Assembly: GCA_905221605.1 (NCBI GenBank)
Contig: CAJNDS010002116.1
Location: 425,241-489,240 of the forward strand
DNA: 64,000 nt
Reading direction: 5' to 3'
From: Symbiodinium natans
Lineage: Eukaryota > Sar > Dinophyceae > Suessiales > Symbiodiniaceae
Of the stretch, positions 8,892 to 17,962 are shown in pieces; position 1 is the first letter of the stretch, and each line of letters begins with the position of its first letter. The notes under the pieces were generated by a model, which was given only the letters and a program-made list of their open reading frames with translations, ran no database searches and had not been told where the DNA came from. Both the position numbers and the translations under genes were made by a program.

Positions 8892-9830
8892 TCAGCAGCC
8901 CGGAGCTGTGGAAGTAGGCAGCCGAGTAGTGTAGTCGATCTCTGGGTGGAGACCTTGCGGCTCAGGCGGTTCGCCGGAAATGGCTCCAGAGGCCAGTCTC
9001 AATGGCAGGATGCCGCTAGGGGTGGGCTCAGGGAAATTCTGATTACTTTCTAGTGCCTGCGCGAGGTCCTCAGGCTCCGGAGGCCCCGGCGTATGGTCAG
9101 CACTGAGAGTGCGAAGCTGGCATATAGCCTGCATTGCGGTCGCAGCAAGGACCTGTGGACCTGGATAGCTAGGGACCTGCCACGGTGGCAGGTCGGCTGC
9201 AACTGGCGCGGGAGGTGGCCTCCCATGTGGAAGTCGCGGCTCAATCCGACTGACCGCACCCACTGGGTACTCGCCAACACATGGAGGAATCGGCGGTATG
9301 GGAGGGCGAGGACTATTGTTCGGCCAGCAGACCCTCGGTGGATTAGGTGGTGGAGTGTGCCCGGGCCCGGGAGACAGGGCTGTCTCCCTACCCACTCCTT
9401 GTTCGGTGACAACACTCGCCCAAGGGGGAAGGTCACCAGGCAAAGCACTGTGCGTGGACACCGCTCGCCCCATGAGGGCACTGCTATGCGGCATGGTGCC
9501 GATGCCTGGTCTCCACGCATGCAGGAGAAAACAGCGAACCGTGGGTTGCCGAGCGAAGCAGACGGCGTTGCTGTTTCTCAAAAAGGCAGAGTGGTCCAGA
9601 CACAACAAAGGTTGTATTTCCGGCGGGAAGTATTGGCACCAACCGGCAACATCAAGTTCGTGAGGCAGGATGACGCCGGCTTGCATCTGCCTGGTCATTG
9701 CGACATCACTGGTCCCTAAAGTGGCAAGTGCAGTGAGTTGCCCTCTCCTGGCAACGTGAACTTGGAGTGCTTGCGCTCCAACCCGGATCACATACGGTTG
9801 ACAGGCATACGACTCCATGGCATCACTCAC
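8892..9830 (-). CDS. Unknown 312-aa proline-rich protein
   Basis: The first 130 residues look globular (YACQPYVIRVGAQALQVHV, then DVAGWCQYFPPEIQPLLCLD). The rest is a proline-rich linker with repeated PP and GPP motifs. I recognise no family. The stop is followed after 127 bases by the start of the 488-aa gene, whose reading may begin upstream in another frame, so the two could once have been one protein. The first ATG is used because good coding sequence starts there; no alternative start decides otherwise. Confidence 0.4.
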   Translation of the reverse strand: MSDAMESYACQPYVIRVGAQALQVHVARRGQLTALATLGTSDVAMTRQMQAGVILPHELDVAGWCQYFPPEIQPLLCLDHSAFLRNSNAVCFARQPTVRCFLLHAWRPGIGTMPHSSALMGRAVSTHSALPGDLPPWASVVTEQGVGRETALSPGPGHTPPPNPPRVCWPNNSPRPPIPPIPPCVGEYPVGAVSRIEPRLPHGRPPPAPVAADLPPWQVPSYPGPQVLAATAMQAICQLRTLSADHTPGPPEPEDLAQALESNQNFPEPTPSGILPLRLASGAISGEPPEPQGLHPEIDYTTRLPTSTAPGC

Positions 9831-10347
9831 CGAACATGGCAGGCCAAACTCATGTGACTACCACACAGACAGCGGACAACCACGAGGCAACCTTCAGACA
9901 CCAAGATCCCTGGAAGCCCAAACACCAACAAAGGAGGACACCAAGAAGGGGAGGACCAAACCCCAAGCAGAGCACACAGGAGAGAAGAAACAGAGAGGCG
10001 AGAAACAAACAAAAACCAGTCAGGAGCGTAATTACCCTCAACACAAGGGGCACCTCGTTCAGCCAGCCAGCCACCCTGAGCTTGAGCCAAGGCACATCCA
10101 ACACGCAACCTGAAAAGGAATGCAGCGTGTCGTCGCAGGTGGCTGTTACTTGTGGCTGCAATGTGCTGCATGTACAAAGCAATGACCTGGAGACAATGAC
10201 ATCCTTTACTTTGTCCGTGCACAGTAGTAGCACCAGAATGCAGGCATACCTCGGTTGCTGGTCTGTCTGTAGCGACAACACAAGGCCCGGCGCGCATAAA
10301 TCGATTAAAATGGAAAAAGGGAGGCACTCTCTACCCTGCCCCAACGA
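9831..10347 (-). other. Non-coding spacer (517 bp)
   Basis: No translation looks coding. The segment is purine-rich on the plus strand at 9890-10020. It contains CTTGAGCCAA at 10081-10090, a partial match to the reverse complement of the DinoSL, but the following bases diverge. Confidence 0.4.
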
Positions 10348-11221
10348 CTACTCCGGGAGCTCGATATGGTCCGCCAGCAGCCAATCAGGGTCGCTCAGCA
10401 ATGCAGGCCACACCACATGCTCCGGGTCCTTGCCGATAACCACCTGGCGGATTGTGAGGCCGGGGGCCCAGGGGTACTGCGTGCGTCCGTAGCCCTTGAA
10501 GGCAGTAAAGTGCGAGTCTTCGGTAAGGGCTTCTGTGACAGGAGGCACGCGATGATTGCCCCGTACCGAGTAGCACATCCGAAGGTGATGCTGGAAGGTC
10601 TCTACGTCCTTTCGTCCGCCATAGACTACAATTCGTGTCTCCTCGCTCGTGGGGGCTGGCAGCAAAGAAGGCAGCCTAATGGGGCCCATGCAAACACAAG
10701 CCCGGAAGGTCGCATGGGCCTCGGAAATTGCAATCTGGTAGGTGATGGTTCCTCCAGAACCGAGGCCCATGAGATATGTGGGCAAGGAGATGCGAGGGCT
10801 CGCATCACGTTGGACGGCCAACAGGAGCGGTAGAACTTCCATTGTATACACTGCCTTGCTGGTCCAGGCAGCACCGTCAGGCAACATCCAGGCAGGCGGC
10901 GAGCCTGCTTGTCCCGCCACAGGCCATGCGCAGGCAATGACGGCCTTTTTGAAGGCCAGGTTGCTCCACAGGTACTCTATGGCCCCCTTGCCAAGGCAGT
11001 GGGTGCATATTCTCCACATAGAAGTGTCCACAACCAGGGAGGAGAAGCACTATCGAGTTGGCTTCCCCTGCATCCGCACTCGGCCGGGATACAACAAAGG
11101 GGAGGGTTGAACTGCCATGGCTCGCCGTGATCCAGGTGTTTTCACGCCCAGCAACGAGCGGAGGGGCGACCAATGGAGGAGGCTGCAGGTTCTCCAGGCC
11201 AAGGGGCTCTTGCAATGCCAT
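10348..11221 (-). pseudogene. Alpha/beta-hydrolase-like gene with internal frameshift
   Basis: Two overlapping frames together give one protein. The first (from 11221, likely extended upstream to about 11300) carries EPLGLE, then SIVLLLPGCGHFYVEN and PLPWQG. The second resumes with GAIEYLWSNLAFKKAVIACA, then SLPTYLMGLGSGGTITYQIA and a late RIVVYGGRKD strand. The order strand/oxyanion turn, helix, GLGSGG elbow and Asp-bearing strand suits an alpha/beta hydrolase. The elbow lacks the usual first glycine of G-x-S-x-G. The frame changes near 10985, as shown by comparison with the decayed copy at 1-375, whose reading aligns across the break. Probably non-functional or expressed by frameshifting. 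Confidence 0.5.
10789..10806. repeat. 18-bp perfect palindrome with central GG
   Basis: GATGCGAG-GG-CTCGCATC lies inside the hydrolase-like gene. Relative to 642-659, T/A at one arm pair is replaced by C/G, so complementarity is preserved. Confidence 0.8.
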
Positions 11222-11518
11222 GGCGAAGAAGGGGCAGCCTATCCAATTGACGGGGCAAGGTAGAGGAAGACTGGGCAGCCTTGCCTGTGAGCCGTGCCGT
11301 CCAGCGCAAGAATGTCACACAACAACAAGCTTGCTCCCAACTTTCCCTGACTCAGCTCCCTTCAGTTGGGGACTACATCAGCGGTATAACATGATCAAAG
11401 GTTACAACTTTCCAAATCGGTCAAGACAACAGCATGACAATACAGGAATGCCGCATGACCATGGATAACGACCGGTGTACTAGGCCGCTGTTTGTTCCGT
11501 ATCCGCACAAGGTCAGCG
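11222..11518 (-). other. Short spacer; upstream part of the hydrolase-like gene
   Basis: Minus-strand translation just above 11221 (CPVNWIGCPFFAM) aligns with the decayed copy near 330-375, so coding of the hydrolase probably starts near 11300. Nothing is recognised from about 11300 to 11518. Confidence 0.4.
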
Positions 11519-12211
11519 TTAGATGTCACTGTCCGAATGCCGATTGTCCTCAAGCAAATGCATGGTCTCGTCATCTAAATGCTCGAGAATGTCGGTAGCA
11601 ATACGTTCATCAAGGAAGCACGCTACCCACTCCAGAATGACGGCATTATCATTGGGGACAGCATCGGACATCGCCTGCAAAAGCATATGGACTTTATCGG
11701 CAGTGAAACGCCACGCAAGCAAAATATGCTGCTCCAAATGCGCTTTTATGAGGTAAATTGGAAAATCTTCCTGGCGATGCACAATGATTGGCCTGGCCCA
11801 GGCTAAAAGGGCATTCTGCTGCGGTCCAGGCGGACGTCTGAACATCGCCAGTAACGCCCCGTACTCCTGGGCAAGCTCATTCCTCAAGTCCTGCGAAAGA
11901 TCTCGAAGGTGGTGTGCAAGCCAGGCACGATGACCTCCAACAGAGTGCGCGAGTTCGGCCGCAGCAACCATGGCGAGGGTCCGTTGATTAGGACGTCCTT
12001 GGGCTGCCGAGGCATCGCGGATTCCTTGCAGTACGAGGAGCTTGGTGAGCGATATCCAGCCAGCACTACAAGTGTGGCCGTGGCCTTCGAGGATGGGCTC
12101 GCTGGAAAAGATCTCCGGGTGTTCGTAAGGGTAGCATCTTTCCCAGTCACTGTCGCCATCTCCATTGACAGCAGTGTAAAGGCTGCCACCAATGACCAAC
12201 GAAGCAGCCAT
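11519..12211 (-). CDS. Unknown 230-aa protein
   Basis: A compact, largely helical protein with no family recognised. Visible features are GDGDSDWERCYPYEHPE near residues 17-33, an AELAHSVGGHRAWLAHHLRD helix around 87-106, and an acidic C-terminus ending HLLEDNRHSDSDI. The frame is clean with no alternative start needed. It sits between the hydrolase-like gene (about 300 bases downstream) and a 435-bp spacer full of hairpins upstream, on the same strand as all neighbours. Confidence 0.4.
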   Translation of the reverse strand: MAASLVIGGSLYTAVNGDGDSDWERCYPYEHPEIFSSEPILEGHGHTCSAGWISLTKLLVLQGIRDASAAQGRPNQRTLAMVAAAELAHSVGGHRAWLAHHLRDLSQDLRNELAQEYGALLAMFRRPPGPQQNALLAWARPIIVHRQEDFPIYLIKAHLEQHILLAWRFTADKVHMLLQAMSDAVPNDNAVILEWVACFLDERIATDILEHLDDETMHLLEDNRHSDSDI

Positions 12212-12646
12212 GCCGGGCAGTTAGTTCGGGGAGGGCAAGCGGGCGCCTGCTCCTGTGAGCCCTGGCGGCACAAAAAAAGGGGGCAAGTTAGCGGGTAATA
12301 CCCTCACTCCTTTATGTTCGCGGCTAAGAGGGCTAGGAGCCACAGGAAAAAACTGCCAATCCATGCGGGGGACCAGGGCGTGTGAGTGCGGGCGCACTCA
12401 CGTACCCAACATCAAATCACTCCCGCACCCTCACAAAATTCTCCTCAGGTAATACTCGGGAGCAAGGGAGCAACCCGAACGGGAGCTCCTGAGCCGCGTC
12501 ACCGAGCCCCTGCTCGGAAGTTGCGGTGAGGGGTCACCGCTCGTCAACCTTGTACAGAGAACGTAAATGGATATACTGCCTTGAGAAGAGATGCAGGTTC
12601 CTACACCGCCGTGTGAGTGCGGGCGCACTCACGTGGCATGAGCAAC
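12212..12646. repeat. Spacer with a cluster of hairpin-forming palindromes
   Basis: Four inverted repeats lie in 250 bp. Two are identical 20-bp palindromes, GTGAGTGCG-GG-CGCACTCAC, at 12382-12401 and 12613-12632. The others are CCGAGC-CCCT-GCTCGG at 12502-12517 and GCGGTGA-GGGG-TCACCGC at 12523-12540. No coding frame is convincing. Their density suggests a structured RNA or DNA segment between two genes of the array. Confidence 0.75.
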
Positions 12647-13267
12647 TCAACTGTCCTCCTCCATTTGCCTAGTGACTGGGGTCCTAGCCTGGCTAGAGGA
12701 GGATGAGAGTATAGCATTGTTTCGCATTCGCGCGACACCCAAGTCCATCAATTCCGTAACATGAAGCTGCAATTTGAGATGGGTGCAGTTTACACGCACG
12801 ACGGGCACAACGCGCTGTGTACTGGCGAAGGTTGACGTAGATGTCACAAAGCGCCTGCGCGATGCCCAAGCCCCGATGATACCTCCCCAGCGCCGACAAA
12901 CAGCAGCCACTCTCGCGGTTTCCCTCAGGGATGGGAGGGCAACCCTATAATTCTCGACTCCAGGAGCGACGTGAGGGAGGCGAGTATAACAACAGCCCCA
13001 ATTCGACTGGTGTTGCCGCCAGAGGTACACTTGTGGAGGCTCGGAGAGGCCTTCGCGCGGCTCAATAATTAACCACAGGCTCAAGCACACAGTGCACGCC
13101 TCAAAGAGGATACAACGCAATGCATCCAATGGGCAGTCGTGAAGGTGTCTATCGCTGTGCCTGGAGGCGGGCCTACAGTAGGCCGACGTAAGGCTCAACT
13201 GCGAGACAATCACAAGCAGCGGAGCAAGACGTTCCATATGGCTTTGAGGGCTGGATGCCTCAACCAT
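12647..13267 (-). CDS. Possible 206-aa protein, unknown
   Basis: The open frame has a plausible composition but no recognised domain. It contains a cysteine-rich hydrophobic stretch (LRCILFEACTVCLSLWLIIE, about residues 50-69) and a C-terminal segment VNCTHLKLQLHVTELMDLGV. Parts of other frames in the same interval are also open, so a real gene is not certain. It fits the array in strand and spacing: 198 bases to the upstream gene, and a hairpin-rich spacer downstream. Confidence 0.3.
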   Translation of the reverse strand: MVEASSPQSHMERLAPLLVIVSQLSLTSAYCRPASRHSDRHLHDCPLDALRCILFEACTVCLSLWLIIEPREGLSEPPQVYLWRQHQSNWGCCYTRLPHVAPGVENYRVALPSLRETARVAAVCRRWGGIIGAWASRRRFVTSTSTFASTQRVVPVVRVNCTHLKLQLHVTELMDLGVARMRNNAILSSSSSQARTPVTRQMEEDS

Positions 13268-13464
13268 GTCAGTGCTGTGTTCCTGAGGGGAGGGCGGTGG
13301 ACTACCTCGGATCTACAGAGTTGACCTGAGCCAGCACTGCACAGCACCCATGAAAAAGTCCCGCCAACATATTCCCTAGAATGCAAAACCGCGAAAGCAG
13401 TGTGAAACTGGAGAACGAGACCCTCATGCTTCCAAGGCCAAGCATTAGTGAAGGGGCGGGGTCC

Positions 13465-14883
13465 CTACTGCATTTTCAGAAGTATGTTTGCATTCGGAGC
13501 AAAAGCTCGGCGTACCGCCGACGTAGGACTCGCAACTGCCCCTTGTGAGTCGGCCAGGACAAAGGATCGACACTCGAGGTGCCCACTGCGTTCTCTCATC
13601 GCTTGCACGCATTTGACCATCAATAGGGACACAGGCCAGCTACCGGAAGCCAGAACAGGGCAAGGTAAGTCATTCCAATCGCTTGGGTTGAGGAGCTGCA
13701 GGTGCCAGGACGGCCAGCCAACAGTGACGGGTGGATGCGCAGCTCTTACAGCCAGGAGATCATTGTAGGCATATACAGTGAACGGTGTGCCCACCGGCCA
13801 ATCTACCAGGGCACAGCACGGAGGGACAGGTAGGTGGCTTAGCTGCGAGACAGCGAAGACCCCAAGGAGATCTGGCTGCAGGCGGTTCGGGCACAAAGCA
13901 CATAAGGCAGGGAAAAGTTGAGTGGTAAGTTGGAGAGTATCCCCTTCAAGAGCTTCTTGTCGAAAGGGAGCAACACACCAAACGATTTGAATCATGCAAC
14001 CTCGATGTTGAGTAACACGGACAAGGGTGAGATTGGCAACAAGACCAGCGTACCTTACCCTACAACGAGAAGCTGCTTCACGGACTGACCAAGGGGCAGG
14101 CACGTGACGCTGCAAGGTGGACTGTGTGCGAGGCCATAGACTGCCACAGTGGCCCTCTGCCTGCGGGTGAGGAGAGTCCATTTGGGCAGGCCAATGATGC
14201 TCATGAGCAAGTCGCGCGCCCAGAAGCTGTCTTGCAGGAGTTTGATTGGCAAAGTCAGCTGTAAACGGTGAACGCAGTCGGAGGAGGCGGAGGCTCGCGA
14301 GTGGGAAGTCTCCAACTGCATGGACGTCGTAAGTGCATTCGTCAAGAGGCGTGACTCCAAAGAACGCTCCGGCGTGTTCCCCCGTGGGAATCGCAAAGAA
14401 GGGCATTCCCCTCAGACCTTCAGAGAGAAGACGGAACCAATGCGAATTAACTGATGCAAGACAGGCCACAGACTGGATAGCCAATTGGCGCCAATGAAGC
14501 ATGTGCCAATGAAAGTCTAGGCCGCCCGAGACCTGGCCAATCTTTATTTCTTGGCTTATGCTCCATCCCAGCCAAGCCTGGAAGGCATCAGCGGCATTTT
14601 CAGTGCCATGAACACTCTGCAATGGCAGGGCAAGAACAACCTTGTTGTTGCAGAGATCCACAAGAAGGCGTTGCGCGACTGACGATGTCAGTCGTTGCAC
14701 AGGGTCCTCTCCACCTCCGCAAAGAGGAATTAGAGGATCATTGCCTAGGACCAGCATCAAGGCCACGGGGGACAGATCCAAAGACAGAGCTTGCGGCAGA
14801 GCAAGAGTACGGGCGTACTCAAGCTGCCTTGGGTCGCTGTCAAGGCAATCTTCCTCTGTTGACATGCTCAAACTTAGCCGCAA
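13465..14883 (-). CDS. Unknown 472-aa protein, paralogue of the next upstream gene
   Basis: The C-terminal third aligns by eye with the protein encoded at 15027-16394. Shared blocks are LVDWPVGT, an AHP motif about 20 residues later, M-R-x-R-S-G-[HY]-L-E-x-R-[SA]-F-V-L, and a terminal LLK. The N-terminal half differs more. No known family is recognised, and the pair may be a cargo duplication. A 16-bp GG-centred palindrome (14807-14822) lies near the 5' end of the frame. The distance to the upstream paralogue is 144 bases. Confidence 0.5.
   Translation of the reverse strand: MRLSLSMSTEEDCLDSDPRQLEYARTLALPQALSLDLSPVALMLVLGNDPLIPLCGGGEDPVQRLTSSVAQRLLVDLCNNKVVLALPLQSVHGTENAADAFQAWLGWSISQEIKIGQVSGGLDFHWHMLHWRQLAIQSVACLASVNSHWFRLLSEGLRGMPFFAIPTGEHAGAFFGVTPLDECTYDVHAVGDFPLASLRLLRLRSPFTADFANQTPARQLLGARLAHEHHWPAQMDSPHPQAEGHCGSLWPRTQSTLQRHVPAPWSVREAASRCRVRYAGLVANLTLVRVTQHRGCMIQIVWCVAPFRQEALEGDTLQLTTQLFPALCALCPNRLQPDLLGVFAVSQLSHLPVPPCCALVDWPVGTPFTVYAYNDLLAVRAAHPPVTVGWPSWHLQLLNPSDWNDLPCPVLASGSWPVSLLMVKCVQAMRERSGHLECRSFVLADSQGAVASPTSAVRRAFAPNANILLKMQ
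14807..14822. repeat. 16-bp perfect palindrome with central GG
   Basis: GAGTACG-GG-CGTACTC has perfect 7-bp arms and lies inside the 472-aa coding frame. Confidence 0.8.
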
Positions 14884-15026
14884 GGCAACGAGTCGTATAG
14901 TGTGGCGGCAGAAAAGTGACGTCGCGGAGCAACCTCAGACCCCCATGAGCCAAAACACTACTACGCTAGTGTGAGCCAAAAGGCGGCAAGGAGACGTTGC
15001 CAACAGCAAAGCCAGCCGTCCTAGCA

Positions 15027-16394
15027 TCAAAGTAGGCTGTGGGAGGCGGAGACCAATCTAAACAGGTGACCTTCGAAGGTGAGGCACTTGTACTTAAGAA
15101 GTACCCTCGCATCCTCATGGAACGCTGTTTGGATTTTGGTACACGTGTCCGCAACAAAGCCCTGCTCATCGCAAAGTACGAAAGCCCGACTTTCAAGGTA
15201 ACCACTCCGTTGCCGCATGTGTTGCACAATTAGTATTTGCAGCATCAGCACCGGCAGCATTGGATCAATTGTGAGATTGAGAGGGAGCGTCCCATCAGGC
15301 GGATTGACAATACAGAGGCGCCTACTAAAGTAAGACCCTACCAGGACCGGATGCGCCTCTACCATGTGCTCAAAGGAGGGGAAGGCAACAGCAATAAAGA
15401 CCGTGCCAACAGGCCAATCAACAAGAAAGCTGACTAAAGGGACAGCAAAGGTCAGTCCCTGGACAATTACTTGGATTTGCACCAGATTGAGATCAAGTCG
15501 GAAGGCCATGTTTTCCAGGAGGAGCGGAAGAAGTTCAGCGCCTAGTTGGGTAGATTCAAGGAGGTACAACTCTCCGTGCGTGTAGGGTGAGCAACACATG
15601 GTGTACTTGAGCATACATCCAAACTCGAGTCCAACTTCAACGAGGACGAAGGTGGCGATTTGGCCAACGAAAGCACAGGTCGCACCAAGACCCTGTTCGT
15701 GAAAGGCGCAGGCCGTTTGGGTGGTGAACTGGTACTCTTGCACTCGTGGCGCACCGGTGCCATTCTCAGCTGGGAGGGGCCCAAAGGGGCGTTTAAGAAC
15801 GCCAGGCCAAAAACCATGATGGGTGGCACGAGCAAGCAGGGTGGGAGGTGACCTTTGGTATGCGAGAAGAGGTGCATGAAGACGGAAGACAGGCAGACAG
15901 GGCAGCGAGCTCAACCGAAGAAAGAACACCTCGTAGCTGCCCAGGGTGGTAGTGGCAATTCTGCAAGATGCATGCAATGTTACCGGGAGCGCAATTATAT
16001 ACGCCTGCCCGATGTGGCCAGCAAGTACATTACGCCATGCCACACTCACCGAACCCATAGCGCGCAGAGTTTGCAACCCCCATTGCTGCCACTCAAGGCA
16101 TCCGCATCCATCTATCTCCCTTAACTGGAGGGCAAGTCCCTTGGACCGACAGCGGTGGATAAGCTGGAGAGCAGCCCCAACCAATTCGGAGGACTTTACA
16201 TCGGCATCCAAGTGTGCACGAATGGAGACCGTGCCAGCCAGCTGCATAATGCAAAAGGCGATACTGGTCTCCAAGATGCAGAATTTGTTGTCATACGAGA
16301 AGAGGCAGGGCGAAGTGTGGATGGAAGAGCCAAGAATCTTCCTAAGATGATCCGGCGGCTCCCATAACGAGCGCTTGAGCAAAATAACTGCCAT
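15027..16394 (-). CDS. Unknown 455-aa protein, paralogue of the 472-aa neighbour
   Basis: The frame is intact and shares with 13465-14883 the blocks FLVDWPVGT, EAHP, HMRQRSGYLESRAFVL and a terminal VLLKYK. A hydrophobic region near residues 296-330 (LDLNLVQIQVIVQGLTFAVP) looks like buried strands rather than a membrane helix. I recognise no family. It lies 237 bases downstream of the 443-aa gene in transcription order. The tandem pair suggests a family of cargo proteins in this element. Confidence 0.5.
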   Translation of the reverse strand: MAVILLKRSLWEPPDHLRKILGSSIHTSPCLFSYDNKFCILETSIAFCIMQLAGTVSIRAHLDADVKSSELVGAALQLIHRCRSKGLALQLREIDGCGCLEWQQWGLQTLRAMGSVSVAWRNVLAGHIGQAYIIALPVTLHASCRIATTTLGSYEVFFLRLSSLPCLPVFRLHAPLLAYQRSPPTLLARATHHGFWPGVLKRPFGPLPAENGTGAPRVQEYQFTTQTACAFHEQGLGATCAFVGQIATFVLVEVGLEFGCMLKYTMCCSPYTHGELYLLESTQLGAELLPLLLENMAFRLDLNLVQIQVIVQGLTFAVPLVSFLVDWPVGTVFIAVAFPSFEHMVEAHPVLVGSYFSRRLCIVNPPDGTLPLNLTIDPMLPVLMLQILIVQHMRQRSGYLESRAFVLCDEQGFVADTCTKIQTAFHEDARVLLKYKCLTFEGHLFRLVSASHSLL

Positions 16395-16630
16395 GCATGT
16401 GTTAACTATATTCGGATGGGGAGGGGTAGGTGATCACAATGTTAGCAGTGATCCACCAACGAAGCAATTAACAGAGGAGCACGTAAAGGTACAAGTACCA
16501 TAAGCGGCTATAAAGCCCACCGAGCACAAAGTACAAGGGGCAACCACACCCTCACTCAGTGGACACATTGGCACATAGCTCCACTGTCTGCGAACAGATG
16601 GCCAAAGTGAGGTGGGTCCAGCCAGGGGCA

Positions 16631-17962
16631 TTAAAGCCAATTACGTGGCTCTGAATCTATTGTGTGAGAGGAAACAAGGTATGAATACCACGGCCAAAGG
16701 AAGTGATAGGGGAATTGTTCACACTCACACAGTTCACGGGCAATGACTGTTGCTCTTGGCGTTAAGACCTGGAGCAATGCATTTACCCTACCCCATCCAG
16801 TTTTGTGCCCGATTAAAGCCCCGACAACTCTTGAAGACCACTTGGGGGTCAAAGAAAAGTGCTCCGAAAGTGATTGGGCAAGCGCACGTTCTCCAACGCA
16901 CGAGATGGCACGGAGATTTGATGAACTTATTTTCCATTCCATTGACACGGTAGCGCGAGGTTGAGTGGCAGCGTCTAGCCTTGCAATGACTTCAATGAGA
17001 GTCCTCTCGACCTCTAGTATATCCTGAACTTCCAGGATAAGGCGCTTGGACACCCTGTTGGTGGTTGCCTTTGGGTGCTTTGGGAGAGCAGGGTTATGAC
17101 ACGCGATACCCGCAGCATTTAACGCATCAACTGCCGCATTAAATTCACTCTTCGTGGTGGTAATAGCAAAGACATCTTGTAGGCTAGCAAATTCCTGGTT
17201 AGGTGTGACCTGTGGATGACAGTGCTGCCCCATCTGGATGAGCTGAACCAATGCTTCAGTAGCCCCTTCGATGAAGGGTGAAACTGCGTTTCTATTTTTG
17301 ACGTACACCCCGTCATGTACCCAAAGCACTGTGCCTGCGCAGTACGGGAGCATTGCAGCGAGCCCTTTTCGCATTACGAAGCTTTCCGCAGCTTCAAGTG
17401 CAAAAGTTGCCCAATTCCTGTTGTTGACCCTTGCATCCGGTTGGTAAAACGGGATTCCTTGCTGGATCATAACCTGGAGGGTAGCTTTAGCCTGCATCAA
17501 ATGTGCAAGAAAACTTGCCAAGGCAGGGGGGATGGCATAAGCAGCAATACTACCTTCATAAACATGCCGAAGGAAAGCATTGCTGTCCATTCCAACTGCT
17601 CTTTGCAACAAGTGCTTGGTTTGTACTGTTTGTGCTTTGGGCGCGCGTGCAAGGTGACTACTAAATAGCTCCCTGGCTTCAAGCAACGTTGGGAGGGGTG
17701 GGTGAGTAGGGCTGTGACATGTAAGGAGGCGCAAAAGCGTATAATGCGCACCTTTCATGTCGATTTCAATTGCGTTCGGCCCGATGGCTAAGAAACGTGT
17801 TAGCCTTTTACTCGTTTGCCAGTGCCGTATGGCATAATATCTACCCTGTGGGTGCAATGATGGCCTTCGATACTGGACCAGCCCTGGCCACGCTGTATCA
17901 AGCTCGGGGGGGGCTTGATCCGATTGTAGAGGCAAAACCGCAAAAGCAGTTCCGGATTCCAA
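16631..17962 (-). CDS. 443-aa protein with weak family-A-polymerase-like motifs
   Basis: Near residues 63-76 the protein has AIEIDMKGAHYTLLRLL, an acidic strand followed by a helix, which resembles motif A (catalytic aspartate) of palm-type polymerases. Near 210-220 it has GTVLWVHDGVYVKN, whose VHD recalls motif C (VHDE) of family A DNA polymerases. The intervening helix does not clearly match motif B, so this is a hypothesis, not an assignment. The gene overlaps the 3' end of the RT protein gene by 163 bases in another frame, and its N-terminal 55 residues within the overlap look natural. Translation by frameshift or reinitiation is likely if the element is one transcript. Confidence 0.45.
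   Translation of the reverse strand: MESGTAFAVLPLQSDQAPPELDTAWPGLVQYRRPSLHPQGRYYAIRHWQTSKRLTRFLAIGPNAIEIDMKGAHYTLLRLLTCHSPTHPPLPTLLEARELFSSHLARAPKAQTVQTKHLLQRAVGMDSNAFLRHVYEGSIAAYAIPPALASFLAHLMQAKATLQVMIQQGIPFYQPDARVNNRNWATFALEAAESFVMRKGLAAMLPYCAGTVLWVHDGVYVKNRNAVSPFIEGATEALVQLIQMGQHCHPQVTPNQEFASLQDVFAITTTKSEFNAAVDALNAAGIACHNPALPKHPKATTNRVSKRLILEVQDILEVERTLIEVIARLDAATQPRATVSMEWKISSSNLRAISCVGERALAQSLSEHFSLTPKWSSRVVGALIGHKTGWGRVNALLQVLTPRATVIARELCECEQFPYHFLWPWYSYLVSSHTIDSEPRNWL

Noticed and set aside
10081-10095. Possible spliced-leader relic (CTTGAGCCAAGGC)
   Set aside because: Only about ten contiguous bases match and the remainder requires a gap; too weak to count.
9767-10492. 241-aa plus-strand open frame
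   Set aside because: Low-complexity Thr/Gln/Arg composition and antisense to the hydrolase-like gene end; no domain.
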